Below are positions 10,141 to 22,992 of a DNA stretch of 64,000 nt, in pieces. The stretch spans positions 20,378,786 through 20,442,785 of the forward strand of contig NC_092863.1 of NCBI RefSeq assembly GCF_032062135.1. The letters are read 5' to 3'. The notes beneath the pieces are model-generated. The model was given only the letters and a program-made list of their open reading frames with translations. It did no database searches and was not told the origin of the DNA. Position 1 is the first letter of the stretch; the number at the start of each line of letters is the position of its first letter. Made by a program: the position numbers and the translations under genes. The stretch comes from Pyxicephalus adspersus (lineage: Eukaryota; Chordata; Amphibia; Anura; Pyxicephalidae).

Positions 10141-13060
10141 ACTCTGATTCTGTTTTTTCCAACAGTAACACAAAGTGCTAAAGTAATGCAATTAAAGTAG
10201 TGAGCTCTATGTGCAGACCATGAACAGCAATGCTGCATAATCCTTGCTGTAATATATGATTATTTGCAAGTAATCTAGTTCAATGCACACCAGTAAAAGC
10301 AATAATGATGTTGAATGCTTTACAACAAAGCTCATGTATACTAACACTATAGTCCAGGTCTGATATAAACCCGGTCTGCAGTCAGTTTTACATATTCTGA
10401 AGTAGAACAACACTAAGGGTTTTACTTATAAAACAAGGAACCTGACATTCCCTCAAACATTCCTTAGTGGGAATGAAGAGCAATGATATTTTAAACCTCT
10501 GCATGCAAAGAAATTTCAATAGTGAAAGCATCCACCTGTCTTTAGATGATATCCCCACACCCTCTAAGTAATTGTCCTAAATATGTATGACTTTTAGATA
10601 CTTGAACTAGAATATCAATACTATTACAAAGATGAATTCTATTAAAAACTATGATCTCCCATTTTTAATTAGAGAGTCTGAATTGTAATAGTGCTTCCTT
10701 ATTTTATGAGCTCAAGGATATATTTTAGATTAGCCATGCCATAATAATGACTAGTGTAAAGTGCATTAATATTGGGCGTACAAATTTGGCTGCTTTTCTG
10801 CTTTAAACAGACTTTGTCTTCAGACCATTCATTTTAATAAAAATATTCCAAAAGAATAAAGTATGTGTGCATGCTATTCACCTGTAAAAGCCTCCCTTGC
10901 ATTTTCAAAATGCACTGAAACTGCTTATGGTTGCTGCCTTATTAGATGTGATGTCAGCAGGCTCAGAGCTGTTACGTAAGTATACCTCTTTCCTTCTTTC
11001 CTAGAAGTAATAGAGAAGAAAGGAGTGGAGGACCTTGTCTAGCACAAAGAGTATTTAGACATGTTAAGTAGCTATGAGAGATATTAAGGAACGGGCCTGG
11101 TCTAACTTATCGTTTCATCAAATAGTGCTTAAAGCTCAAGGGCACATTGCAAGTAAATAAAAAATGGAAAGCAGAACAATGCACAAACATTTTAAATACT
11201 TGATTTATTTTTCCTTCTGTGCTTTTGTCTGCAATTATTTTTGTTGGTGACTGAGTTTCTTAAGGTTACTACATACCTATGAAGTTTATTGTAGGCTTTA
11301 AATATAGACTGTCCTTTAAGTTCGCAGAACGCTTACATTAGAAATCTTTGGCCTTAAAAAGGCCTATCTGTTGGGGGCTAAGCAAGTAATCAAAATTACC
11401 CCTATTTGATTTGGAACTGAGCATTTTTCCTGTTTATCCTTCCAAAGTGGAGTTTAGTTGATTTTTGTCAGTCATTTATCATCAATGTGTTAAAGGCTGA
11501 ATACCTTTACGTATTTTGCAGCCATCACAGTTTGGCTAGCCAGCATCAGCAGTTATGCTGTTATTAAAATACTAATATGTCCTATCTCAATTCGCTTGAT
11601 GGTAGCATCAGTTTGCTGTCTGCTAGTTAGTTAGTGTTGTTAGTGTTCCTTGGTTTACTTCCCTTTTAGTTGTCTAGATACTAATTTGCATAGAAACTTT
11701 TTTTACCTATCAATTTCACTATGTTACCTATGACACTTTAGTGATTCTTTAAGTGTAGTGCTAAGAGACTTGAAGTGTTGATGTAGGTTTTGTCTCCTGT
11801 AGAGATATAGTGCTAGGTGCTATTTCACAATATTTGTGCATTGTTCTCTCAATGCAAGTGTATCAGACAAGTTTTCCTATTTTAAAGAATATGCAAACTC
11901 CCCCTTCTCCACTGCTAATCTTAAAATGACACACAGGGCCTGATTTATTAAAGCTCTGCAAGACTGGAGAAAATAGATTACCATAGAAGAACCTGGGTGG
12001 AATAATATAGTGTTCTATATAACTTTAAATACTTGTTACTTAAAGATTCTAATTCAACCACTATTCTTCTGTAGTTGTTTTAAAGCAAGGCATAATTTGC
12101 ACTATAACCCCTTAGGAAAATTACAATGTGGCAAAGGTATTTATGTTCTTTTGGTTAAAGGGGATGTTCAATTAGGGTACGGTACAGGGGTGAGGGGAGA
12201 AAAGGTACTCCACCTAAAGTATAAAGTACTTTTAAAAACTTTCCATCAGGCAGGTCATTTTTGCAGAAAGGAACAGATGGTCCCTATTGCAAAAGGCACT
12301 CTTACTTGCTTGATCGCTACCCGGCATGCTTGGAAATGCATGAATTTCCACAGTCCAATTAGAATGAGTGAAGATTGTACCTGGAAAAAGAAGGCAATGC
12401 CCTGCGATGGAACAGGCTTTAGTTCTGCTTTAATAGGTTTAGCTTTTTGTGCCATAAGTTTTTTTCCAAAAAAAAAGATACTGCTATAGCTTAACCACGT
12501 TTCTTCATTTCATTCAAAAACATTTCTTTGGAGTACAGAAAATATTTTGTTTTAACATAATAGTAAGAATTTCTGGATTTTGTTTGCTGAAGTTAAAAAC
12601 AATCACTGCCACAAAATGTAAACACTCTGCTTAAGGTTGGATCAAAGGTAATTGGCTGTTGACGGATATCCCATTTTGAAGAAACCACAGTGGTAAAATA
12701 GACTTGATGTTGCACCTTTCTTGCATTTCTTTATTCAAAAGGATAATTCCCCAATATATATAGTAGACTGTGCAACCACACTACATGATCCATACTCCAG
12801 GGTCTAAATAGGGTGTGTGTTTAGGAGTGGATCTTTTCAAGAAAATTGGCAAATCCTGGAAGCCTTGTTATAGGCAGTTGAAAAAGATAGGGATTTGCTT
12901 AGTCCTGAGGAAACAATCTGCTCATAAAAATTAATCACAAAATTGGAAAAAAAATATTTTGAATTGGGTAAGCCGCGCAAATGTCCTAAATGTAACTCTA
13001 GAAATGTGCTCCAAAGCAATCCATTGGACTAAATGTTTTAGATGTTTTGTGAGACATATT
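10141..13060. other. intergenic, no gene seen
   Basis: Nearly 3 kb of AT-rich sequence. The only recognisable piece is about 11937-12000, a fragment of the fold-back MITE found complete at 32285-32498 (shared block CCTGATTTATTAAAGCTCTG). Open frames here look random. Confidence 0.7.
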
Positions 13061-13067
13061 AATATTA

Positions 13068-13255
13068 TTACACTGTATTTATATAGCGCTGACATATTCC
13101 GCAGCGCTTTACAAAGTCCATAGTCATGCCACTCATCTCATGTCCCTCAAAGGAGCTGACAATATAATGTCCCTATATCTGTCTTTAACACAGTTTAAGG
13201 GGAAGCCAATTAACCTAACTGCATGTTTTTGGAATGTGGGAGGAAAACCCATACT
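13068..13255 (-). repeat. tRNA-type SINE, 3' portion (minus orientation)
   Basis: Reverse complement of the SINE at 37392-37640. It starts with the tail block ATATAGCGCTGACATATTCC and runs to TGGAATGTGGGAGGAAAACC, where it stops short of the tRNA-like head. Confidence 0.8.
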
Positions 13256-14440
13256 AGTATCTTCTCTAGATCTCTCTGAAGGGCTATCAATTTATTCTTT
13301 AGCCTGGAACTGCCCCATTTAAAAGAGCAAAATACAGGTTTCATTCATTTCATGATTTCACTAAGCAGGTTTTATTATGATCAGTAGCATATGGGTATAG
13401 GCATTGAAGAAATTAAACATTATGGATTTAGTGGATTCTGGCATCTACAGGTATTTGGAATTTCGTCTTATTACATCATAGTAATAGTGACATACAGTAT
13501 TTTCTAAGAGGGCATAAATTGAGGTTAGAGGGGAGGGCAATGGACAAAGGGATGGACGACTTCAAATTAGTTTTTATTTTAAACTACAATAGTCCAGTGA
13601 TATCCAAACCTGTCTTGAACCCTTTTAAACAATAAATATTTATTGATTAAAGGGTAAAAAAAAATGTGGTACAGAAACCTGAAAATTGCTGTGAGCTTAC
13701 AGTTGTACACACACAGATAAATGTGACATTTGGAGAGGATGAAATAATACGATAATATACTGGTGTGATTTAGCATGATGGGCAGTTAATCTGCAGTTTA
13801 GCAACACCTAGTGGTTAAGACATGTATTGTCATGAAGGTTTTAAACATCTTTCATACAGAACAAAAAGTTATACTGCGTTGGATACGAGAGACAGTTAAC
13901 GTGATATCAATAAAGTTGTTACGTAGGGACGAATGTAAAAGTTTCAGCAGCCCTAAAGCAGAACTTGCAAATAAAAAAAAAAAAACTTACCTTTACTTGT
14001 TGAAATCCCATGATGAATGTACATAATCTGGCCAATAAAACCTGTGCTGTCCTTGCTTTCACCTTCTTTTCGGGGCTCGCCAATCTGTCCCACACCTCCA
14101 TCTTTTTTGTTCTTTCTTTACTGCAGAGGTGTGAAATTGGGTGACGTGTTTTCCTCCAAATCTTACTCTGCTCATGCTTGGGATAGCGCACTTGTTTTTT
14201 TTACTTTTGGGTCACAGTACTTTTACTTTTTGGGCCTGATTTGGGTTATGCTGATGACGTACCTGATCTCTGAGATGCACAAAAAGAGCAGACTTTAGCC
14301 TCCTGGACCATGTGACATTCCAGGAGGCTGGGAGTTTCCCCCCAAAAAAAGAAAAACAAAATAACCTAAAAATGTGTTTTTTTAAAAATACTTTTTAATA
14401 AACACAGTCAGGAAAACATGGAACATCAGTATTATACCTA
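13256..14440. other. intergenic; possible TTAA-MITE relative near 13960-14400
   Basis: No gene seen. The last 400 bp share features with the 5.8-kb MITE family (poly-A run followed by ACTTACCTT, and CCTCCTGG blocks) but are too diverged for clear borders. Confidence 0.5.
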
Positions 14441-15423
14441 TTAGCATACCATTACATAAAAATATATGACCAACAGAGAAAAACATAGTGCATAACTACA
14501 GAGATGTTGTCAATAAAAACATATGTCATAACCTTGAAGAAACCAAATGCTTCCTTTCTGTAATTTAGTTTTTTTTTAATATTGTAATAAAATATTGAAA
14601 TATATATACATGATGGGTAGAAACGTAGGATCAGGTTCAGGAGAAAGAAAGTATAGGGTGCACAAAAAAGAAGGGGTGAGAGGCGGGTGAAGTTGAAGTA
14701 CACAATGTCTTCAGCTGATATATTACATTTTGGATGGGCAGATCAATAATTATCTTGATAATAAACACTCATATCAGTAGCAGGTAGCAAGGTAATCAGT
14801 AGTAGCATGAGGTTGATCACAATAACTAAAGATAGATCAAGTCAGACAGGGAATAGAAACATTAATTAGTTGCCTCCCAAGGACCTGACATCGTATGATT
14901 GGGTTGGGGAAAGTATATCTTCCAAGAAGGACATCCAGGTACCAAAAAACCTAGGGTTGTGTGTCAGAGTGCTGGGTTGCTTCAGCTTTATCAATAGATA
15001 TTAATGTAATTAATGGAGTACTAGAGTCCAACCATTTTTTCATAATACTCTTCTTGGCTGTAAGTAGGCATAAATTCTCTAATATAGACAGTGATTGTTT
15101 GTCACCACCATCAAGGGTGGTTGGTGGGGTGGAGTTGGAATGTGAAAAATAGCAAAAATAGAAAAATGTGAATACGACCTGTTATTTTAGCAATATAGTC
15201 AAACACCTGGATTCAGAAGCACTGTAGTCTTGGGCAGATCCATAAACCATGTTCCAGTGAGGCTAAAGGGGGACCACACTTGGGTCAGGCTGTTAAGAAT
15301 CTCATTGGTGCTAACGGGTTAACCTTGGGATCAAAAGCATAATAGACCCTGTGCAAAATTTTAAAATGCATTTCCCTCCACACTTCACTTTTGGTGGTTT
15401 TGGATACTGTAGACAAACTAGAT

Positions 15424-15788
15424 CAGCGGTCGCCACTGGTGGTCCGAGAAAAAATGTTGCAGATCTGGCCGCGAAAAAATGTTGCAGCTCTGGCCGGTGC
15501 GCCCCCCCAGTGGGGTCCTTCTCCTGACCCCGCTGGGGGGCGCACCGGCCAGAGCCGGGGACCATGTCCCCCATACGGATCACAGGATCAGGGTGGTCCA
15601 GAGACACAACCCGTCCACTCTCCCATTGCAGGCTCAGACCTGTGATGAGAGAGTAGGCAGATTCTGGCATCATGACGTCACTCTGAGGGAAGTGTCTGCC
15701 CTTTAGGTGACACACGGCTCCCGCGGCTGCGTAGTCAGGAGTCTGTGAAATTAGTGATTCGTGACATCCAAAAGGTTGGCGACCACTG
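15424..15788. mobile_element. hAT-type MITE inserted in the L1
   Basis: 365 bp. The left end CAGCGGTCGCCA is an inverted match to the right end TGGCGACCACTG. Flanking 8-bp duplications are AACTAGAT (15416-15423) and AGCTAGAT (15789-15796), 7 of 8 identical. CAG...CTG ends with 8-bp duplications indicate the hAT superfamily. It contains an internal palindrome around the GCGCCCCCCAG/CTGGGGGGCGC pair near 15500-15545. Confidence 0.8.
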
Positions 15789-16209
15789 AGCTAGATTCCA
15801 GAAGATCTGTTGTCTCCTAGTATGTCTTGCCCAAAAAAGCAGCCCACTTAGTTACATATGTGCTTGGTTGGATTGAGTTTCTATATTTGTATTGACAGAG
15901 ATAAGCAATAGACTGACGAGAAGGAGTTATTTCTAGCAATTGTCTAAAGGGAGTGAGAGAACAGGCTGGGGTAAAGAGTGCGCGTTTCACCTGTAAATAG
16001 TAAAACTGATGATGGGCAGGTATAGCATATTTTACTTGGAATATACTAAAAGGTAAGGAGTACATGATCTTCATCCAATAGATAAGCTATACATTTGATG
16101 GCTTGGGTTGCCCAAAAATGATGGGCTTTTAATTGGGAGCCTTGAGGAAAACTTGGAGTAAATAGTAGAGGCATGGCTAGGGTGAGATGAAATTTTTTTT
16201 ATCTCCCTC

Positions 16210-16915
16210 TGTCACACTTATCTCTTCCTTGCTAAAGCGCAGACACCTCTCTCCTGCACATACAGGTAGTTCTGACTGTGGGCGTGTCTACGCTAGCAAG
16301 CTTTATTAGCTTCACCAGCCAATCAGGAAATAGCCTCTTAATCATCCCTGGCTATTAAGCTAGCTCACACACTGCATGTTGTTCGTGCAACCTGTCTCCA
16401 TTGTGCCGAGCCCCTAGTTCTGATGAGCTAGTTCCTTTTCACCTGGTGCTTCATTCAGTGTTTCCTCTGTCCAGCTCCTGCGTTAACCCCTCATTATCCA
16501 GTCTGTTGGTTCCCAGCCAACATCCCTGTGCTGTTCCAGTGTTCCTGTCTGTCTGTGGATATCCCTGAGTCACCTGTGCCACCTGTTGCTTCCAGTGTCT
16601 CCGGGTGTCTGTCTCTTGGATCCCTGGCAATTAACCCCTGGCGTGTGGCCTGACCTCTCTTGCTTGCTGCCTGCCTCGAACCTGGCGTTCCTCCACTATC
16701 TTTCTGCTATGTGATATGGTACCATGTTTTGCCCACCTTGGTGTGCCGAAGGATCTCATTCTGGCAGTAACCAGCGGCGCAACATCCTCACCATCATATG
16801 CTCTGGAGAAGACCTGATTACTGCTTAGATTCTGTGCCTTGGCCCTTCTCAGGGCTCACACCACCTCCATGCAAGCCATAGTCCCCCTAGTGGTCCTGTC
16901 TCTCCATGCGTGACA
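16210..16915. mobile_element. solo LTR (706 bp) inserted in the L1
   Basis: Begins TGTCACAC and ends GTGACA (TG...CA, with inverted tips). It is flanked by perfect 5-bp duplications CCCTC (16205-16209 and 16916-16920). No internal retroviral or Gypsy domains between, so it is a recombined solo LTR. L1 ORF2 sequence resumes on both sides. Confidence 0.8.
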
Positions 16916-17235
16916 CCCTCCTCCATGCTATAAGTGTGTCTCTAAATAGCAAATTACTTTTCATGGTTGAAAGGGCAGTTTGTGCGGGGGCACAAAGTCG
17001 AAAAACTGTAAATTAGGATGTGCCATGCCACCAATCTCTCACATGGCGCATCAGGCATGCCAGATTGTATTTCTTCACATCAGGCAAATGTATACCCAGT
17101 TGTGCCTTGGATTGTCAGAGTTTGTGTCTAGCAATGCGTGGAGTTTTGCCCTGCCACAAAAACGATATAAAGGCTCACTGGAGTCGCAGTACATCTTGAT
17201 ATTTAGGCAAAAAGGGCATATTTTGTAGTGGGTAC

Positions 17236-18249
17236 TGTGAAGGAAAGGATCTCCCTGCAGCCCCAAATCCTCTCTCACTGACCCCCCACCTCCGTGTGTC
17301 TTTATTCCCTCTCCCAATCTTTCCCCAGTTTAAGTGTCACCCTGGCTTTGATCCCTTGTGTGGGATAGTCTGGCACATTAAAGGAATGGCCTCCCACAAT
17401 CTGGACTGCATGCTGGACAGAGTGCAGACAGAAATCCTAGCAGGAGAACCACCCCATCCCCATACCTGTCCCATGGGGTCGGCATATCATAAAGGCTCTG
17501 CTATCAGCAGGGTTCCTGACAAATTGCAGGCTTGTTCCGCCTCTGCGGCTTTCCAAGGACACACACCCAAGAAGCACTCATCTGAGGGGGTTGACTGACT
17601 GCTTAGTAACAGGCTGTGTGCACCCCCTCCCTTCCCTCCCATGCTTGGGACTCCCAGGACCTGATTAATGGTCTGAGAGGGGATAAATAGTTGTTCTTCT
17701 CTTTGACTGGCAGATCAGAGCCTGTGCTGAGGTCGGGCACTGACTGCATGCTTCAAGGATCTGCTATTCAGAGGCTGGGTGTAAACTGACTCTGGGGATA
17801 CAGCTGAACAGATACTGTGAATACTGCTGGCATCTGTAGTGTGTTCCATGTCTAAACCTGCTAGGGAATGCTAGGATTTAAGATGCTTCCATGGCTGAAA
17901 GCTGCTGAGAACTGTTGGCAGTTGTAGTGCTCTTTCTATGCAGGATGTTGCTGAAGAGCCAAGGGATTTGTGTCAGTGAACCCAACAGAGGTTCAGAATT
18001 GCCTGGCTGCTTGTATTGCTGGAACTGTTAGTTATCTTGGCGTTGGATTACCGGGGGACGCCCCTAGAACCTTGTTGTGTGTCTTTCTGGACCTGTGACC
18101 TAATTGTATACTTTCCCTATATTGTTTTCCCTAGCCCAGTCTATCCCTTTCCTGTGTGTATATCTAAGACTCTATATTAAACCTCTGGCCTGTTGGTCCC
18201 CTGTGATCGGTCTCGGTGTGCTTTCTTTCTGCTGTCCTAGTTCATCACA
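17236..18249 (+). mobile_element. solo LTR (1014 bp) inserted in the L1
   Basis: Starts TGTGAAGG and ends TTCATCACA, flanked by perfect 5-bp duplications GGTAC (17231-17235 and 18250-18254). A TATA-like GATAAATAG near 17681 and an ATTAAA polyadenylation-type signal near 18176 suggest plus orientation. L1 ORF2 coding sequence continues on either side on the minus strand. Confidence 0.8.
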
Positions 18250-21200
18250 GGTACAAAAAACCTGCAAAAGTGATCATTTTTATTAAATGACACCTCCCCA
18301 TCAACGATATGGGGAGCGTCTTCCAATTCCAAGTTCTGTTAATTCTTCGCAGTTAGATGGTTGTAGTTCAGGCGCTACATATCGGGCACATTTTGAGTTA
18401 TTTTAACTCCTAAATATGTGATATAATGATGGGCTACCCCAACCCCTGGATGTTTCACCCAGGACAGTGGTTTTTGTCTGTGGTCTGTTTAAAGAAACAT
18501 TAACTCTCTTTTAGAATAATTTATATGGAAACCTGAGAAGACCCTATAAGATTGAATAGGCTGCAACAAAGTTGGTGAATCTCTTCTAGGATTGTTAGGA
18601 AACAGAAGGAGATCATCTGCAAATATTGGGGTTTTGATCTTCCTCCTTTTTACGGCAATACCCTCAAACATTGTCATTTGTATGAAATGTCTGGCTAAGG
18701 GCTCTATTGCAAGATTGAATAAAAGAGGGGACAGGGGACAACCCTGCTGTGTACCTCTCTGTAGGAAAAAAATTTTGGATAATTCCCCTGACAGATGCAC
18801 TCTTGGCTTCGGATCAAAGTACATAGCCCCTAAAAATGTGGTGATATGCCCATCAAAACCAAATTTCTGTAAGTCCATATGAAGCCAACTCCACTCTATG
18901 CTATCAAAAGCCTTCTCTGCGTCGAATGACAACAGTGAGCCCTATGTAAAAAGCTCAATAAAAAGTGAGGATAAGGGAGCTGATACCTCGTCATGTAAAC
19001 CATCTGGCCCAGGAGCTTTGGCATTGGAGGATCGTTTGGTTACTCGCAACACTTCATCTGAGGTAATTTCAGAATTTAGACTCTGTTGGTCATCTGCCGA
19101 CAACACAGGTATCCATACCTGGGCTAGAAAATATTGTCCTTGTAATACGTCACTTCCGTTGGTAGAGTATAATTTTTCATAATATTCAGAAGCAATATCC
19201 TTCGGAGGCACATGTAGAAAACCTCCTAAATCTTTTATCGTCTTTGCCAACTGTGGAGTGTGATAAACTTTAGCAAGATTCCCCAACAATGTACTGGATT
19301 TGTTGCCATAGTGGAATAATTCGACTTCTCAATAGGATCTGATTGTTGTATCTTATTGACTTATCCAGAGGTCACAATGCCTTTTGGCCTGTATTCACAC
19401 CTCGCAGTCTTGAGGAGAGAGAGTAGAATTATATTTCTCGTAGGCCAGTCTCACTTGATGACACGCATCCATATCATTTTTCAGAGTTTTCTTTTTCAAT
19501 TGTGTGACATGAGCCAATATTTTTCCATGGAGGACTGCTTTCGTTGTATCCCAATAAAGCTTGGGGTTGGATTCATGGAACTTATTGTGATATGTCCATC
19601 CACCAGTATTTCAAATATTGCCTGAAGGACTCTTTAGCCAGATGCATTGAGAAACGCCTTTTTTTTTTTTTTTACCATTGTATTGTAAAAAGCTTGGTTG
19701 TCTTGGTTAGGGCTATATATTGCCATGATCGTTACAGGTCCTTATGCGGATATACGGTTGCACTGTGAAGCAGTCGTTTATGAATTAAGATCAAGATTAA
19801 GATGCTGGAGCACCCCAAACTTCTCCAACCCATTGTTTACACATTTGATGTAATAAAGAAGATGATAAATGAGTCTCTTGCAGTATAGCAACATCTGCTC
19901 GTAATTTTTTAAGATGTCTAAGAACCTTAGTTCGTTTCTGATGAGAATGAAGGCCTTTAACATTCCTTGTTATTATCCTTATTCAGAGAGGTAGAAAAAA
20001 TAGGAGCACAACGTTTCATATGTAGTTGCTGTTTTAACTGGAGTGTCTGGTCGTCCCAGCCGAGCAACCAGACAATTGATATACATCTGTTGACTGACCT
20101 CCTATATCACTCATGAGCATTGTTGGTAGGACATTGTGGAGAAGAGACTGGTGGAGAAAAGGGAAAGAAACAAACAGCATATAGCTATGGAGTCAGTGCC
20201 ACATCTTGTAGATAATCGTCATTCTGTGACTTCCTGTTTTCCCAACGTGTGATCTCGGAAAAATAGTAATAAGACAAGTAAACCAAAACTTGCACTCTAT
20301 AGTTCGAATGTGCAGAGTGTAAACTAGCCGACCACGGCTCCACCTGTGGTTGACTTAACAAGAAAACTGCGTTGTAGCCAATTATGTCCACCAAAAACAA
20401 TCTTAAGTGAATCTTAAATCATGTAGAAAGGTTGTTTCATTTTAAGCAAGGTCCATATGTTCCCGTTTGCATAACACATTGTTGTAATGTCACAATCATT
20501 GCTCTGATTCGTTAGATGATGATCACTAAGGGAAGCTACATATCCCGATGCTTCTTGCGGGTCCTTGAAGAATTTGACTTCTCAGTTAGCCAAAAATATT
20601 TTTAGGACTGCTGGATAAAGTAAAGCAAATTTTATACCTTTATTCATGCGGTTGGAGAAAAAGCACTGCGTTTGTTTGGTGGTATCGGCAGAAAAATCTG
20701 GTGTCTTCCATGATAAATTGTTAAGAAGAATGGTAAGCTCACAGTATTTGTGCCTTTTCATTGAAATCTAAGTACTGAAGTTTTATCCGCAAGGAGAGGG
20801 CTTGTGTTTCTGTAATGCCCCAATTCTGTATACTCTGTCCACCTTAAATGGGGCTTTAGGACCCGGTGCTTTTGGTGCAGTGCAGAGCTTTGAAGCTTAG
20901 GTTGTTCTTTCTAGCATACCTTTCCATTTCAGTTAGTTTGTCAGAGAGGATTGTGTATTGGTAACTCACCGTTTTCTGTTGGGTACCTGAACTGAGAAGC
21001 TCATCTTTCAGATCGCTGGTGGGCTGCTGTAACATGGAGATTTCCCCTTCATGATTTGTGAAAGACTCAGGTATGGGTTGAAGCTGCTGAGCCAAAGTTT
21101 TTTTGATTAGTCACCTGGAAGCCAGAGCCGCTGCACTCTGCAACCACCTACATTGTGCACCAGAACCAGAAGTCAAACAAAACATTTTTTGTTATGTAAA

Positions 21201-21762
21201 AGTGGGTTCACTTTAATCTAGACGCAATATTTCATCCTTCAAGGTTGAAATCAAAAAGTCAAATGTCGCAGTAACATTTCACATTAAGAAGGTTTTTAAC
21301 TTGATAATTAATTGCAAAACTCACCAAAATTGCCATGGATGTCTGAGGGACCTCTGTAGAAACATATCCCAAAAAAAAAATCATTTTGTCAAAAAAATAC
21401 TAAAATTTAGGTCGTAATAGCCACTTTTTTAAAAAACTGACTATTACTAACTACCAACATTTTAAGGTAATTGCAAAGACCCTGAACATAGTATTGTCAC
21501 CAAAACTGCTGGAGAACAAGGGAAGGGTTAAGGGGAACCCATAAAAGCATTTTCTCAGTGAAAAAATGTTACGTTATAGGGGATAAAACACATTTATATA
21601 GCAATCAAAGGGTTAACATTGATTGCCAAATTGGTAAGAGTGCTATCCTTAGGAAAAAGGGCCTCATCCCCACAATTTGACCCCAGAGCACAGGAAGAAT
21701 ATTCCTGTGATCTAATTTTTAGACATTGCTGCAACCTGCAAAGGCACACACATCAATATACA

Positions 21763-21763
<1 letters not shown>

Positions 21764-21803
<40 letters not shown>
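21764..21803. repeat. (TA)n microsatellite
   Basis: Run of about 20 TA dinucleotides. 21110-22260 otherwise shows no gene or clear element. Confidence 0.95.
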
Positions 21804-21805
<2 letters not shown>

Positions 21806-22266
21806 TTATTTATGATATAGAACATTTTTTCTGTTGTGTTGTGTGTTAATTTGTAGGCTTCATTTACTCCTCCCTGGGAATAGGTAAGACATATCACATA
21901 GAATGTTGTTTGGATAACCATCCAAGCCTTGGTCTATTGTAAGGAAGCCTACTTTCTTACCAAAAAAAAATTCTAACTCGTTCTACATATGGATTAAACA
22001 CTAATGAGCCATAATCTCTGAACTGAACTGAAAATGTGAATGTTGTAACACATACATTTCTCTATGCTTTTGTAACTCCATGGAGAAGTCTGGGAATAAA
22101 CATTAGCATTTCCTAACAGAATCCCAAACCACCAAAAACTCCACCTCCTATTATGCTTGGGTAGCCAGGAGATTACAACCACCAGTTTGGATATAAGAAC
22201 CTCCGGGTCAAATCCATACATTTATTTTTGTTCATAAATACAGGTATCCTTTATTAGCATCCAGTA

Positions 22267-22990
22267 CAGGTAGTCCCCGAGTTAAGGAATCCTACATACA
22301 AACAACTCTTAGATATGAACAGGGCTTCCCTGCTTGCTTGTGCGCAGGACGGAGGCTTGATGGGGTGGAGGGGGGCAGTTTGCATGACTTGCAGAAGCAG
22401 TTTTTTGGTAAACACAGGTGAGGTTGTGATCTTAAGGGCTGAACTGTTCTGCAACCTCTTGTAACTCTTTAATGACCAAGACAAACTCTGCAGTTGTTTT
22501 TTTGCATATCAAAGCACAGTGGTTAGTGAAGTTAATGAATGTCTAGGCTCCACAAAGTTTTTTTTTTGGTTGACCCAGAAACAAGTTTGCTCTTGCCTGA
22601 GTAGTAAGTACCTGATTTAATGAAGTGGAATCTGAGAAGACTTCCAGTGTCTTCCAATGTCAGCAGCTTGTCTCAAGAAAAAGTCCCAGCCCTGCACATA
22701 TTGTGTGGCATGGTAATGCAATCAACACCCAGCAGCAGTGTGCACACAGACACACACACATGGCTGCCAGGAAATAGCTGGACTTGGAATGTGGGTGATC
22801 TTAAGGGCTGAGCTCTTCTGCAACCTCTTTAATGACCATAACATATTCTACAGTTGTTTCTTTCTGCATATCAAAGCACAGCTTGTTCCAGAAGGTAATG
22901 AATGGCTAGGCTCCATAAAGACTTACATACAAATTCAATTTAAGAACAGACTTATAGTCCCTATCATGTCTGTAACTCGGGGACTACATG
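22267..22990. mobile_element. non-autonomous DNA transposon with TA target site and internal duplication
   Basis: The left end CAGGTAGTCCCCGAGTTA and right end TAACTCGGGGACTACATG are inverted repeats. Both ends are bordered by TA, fitting a Tc1/mariner-type TA duplication. Inside, a unit of about 128 bp is present twice in direct orientation (about 22430-22558 and 22795-22921, both starting GTGATCTTAAGGGCTGA). No transposase. Confidence 0.7.
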
Positions 22991-22992
22991 TA

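Larger units (their letters stand above)
14450..21110 (-). mobile_element. L1-type LINE, old and broken, with three nested insertions
   Basis: On the minus strand, ORF1 remains lie at about 20560-21095, with a coiled coil followed by ERYARKNNLSF, then a decayed C-terminal domain. ORF2 follows. The reverse transcriptase is best preserved at 18489-19190, with NAKAPGPDGL, FDAEKAFDSIEW, QRGTQQGCPLSPLLFNLAIEPLA and the catalytic FADDLLLF. Downstream ORF2 pieces continue at 16930-17235 (DSSEPLYRFCGRAKLHALLDT), 15800-16200 and 14880-15420, so the insertions at 15424, 16210 and 17236 split one LINE. Many stops and frameshifts; not active. Confidence 0.88.

Noticed and set aside
12010..12489. 159-codon open frame on the plus strand
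   Set aside because: Low-complexity composition, no recognisable motif, intergenic AT-rich background.
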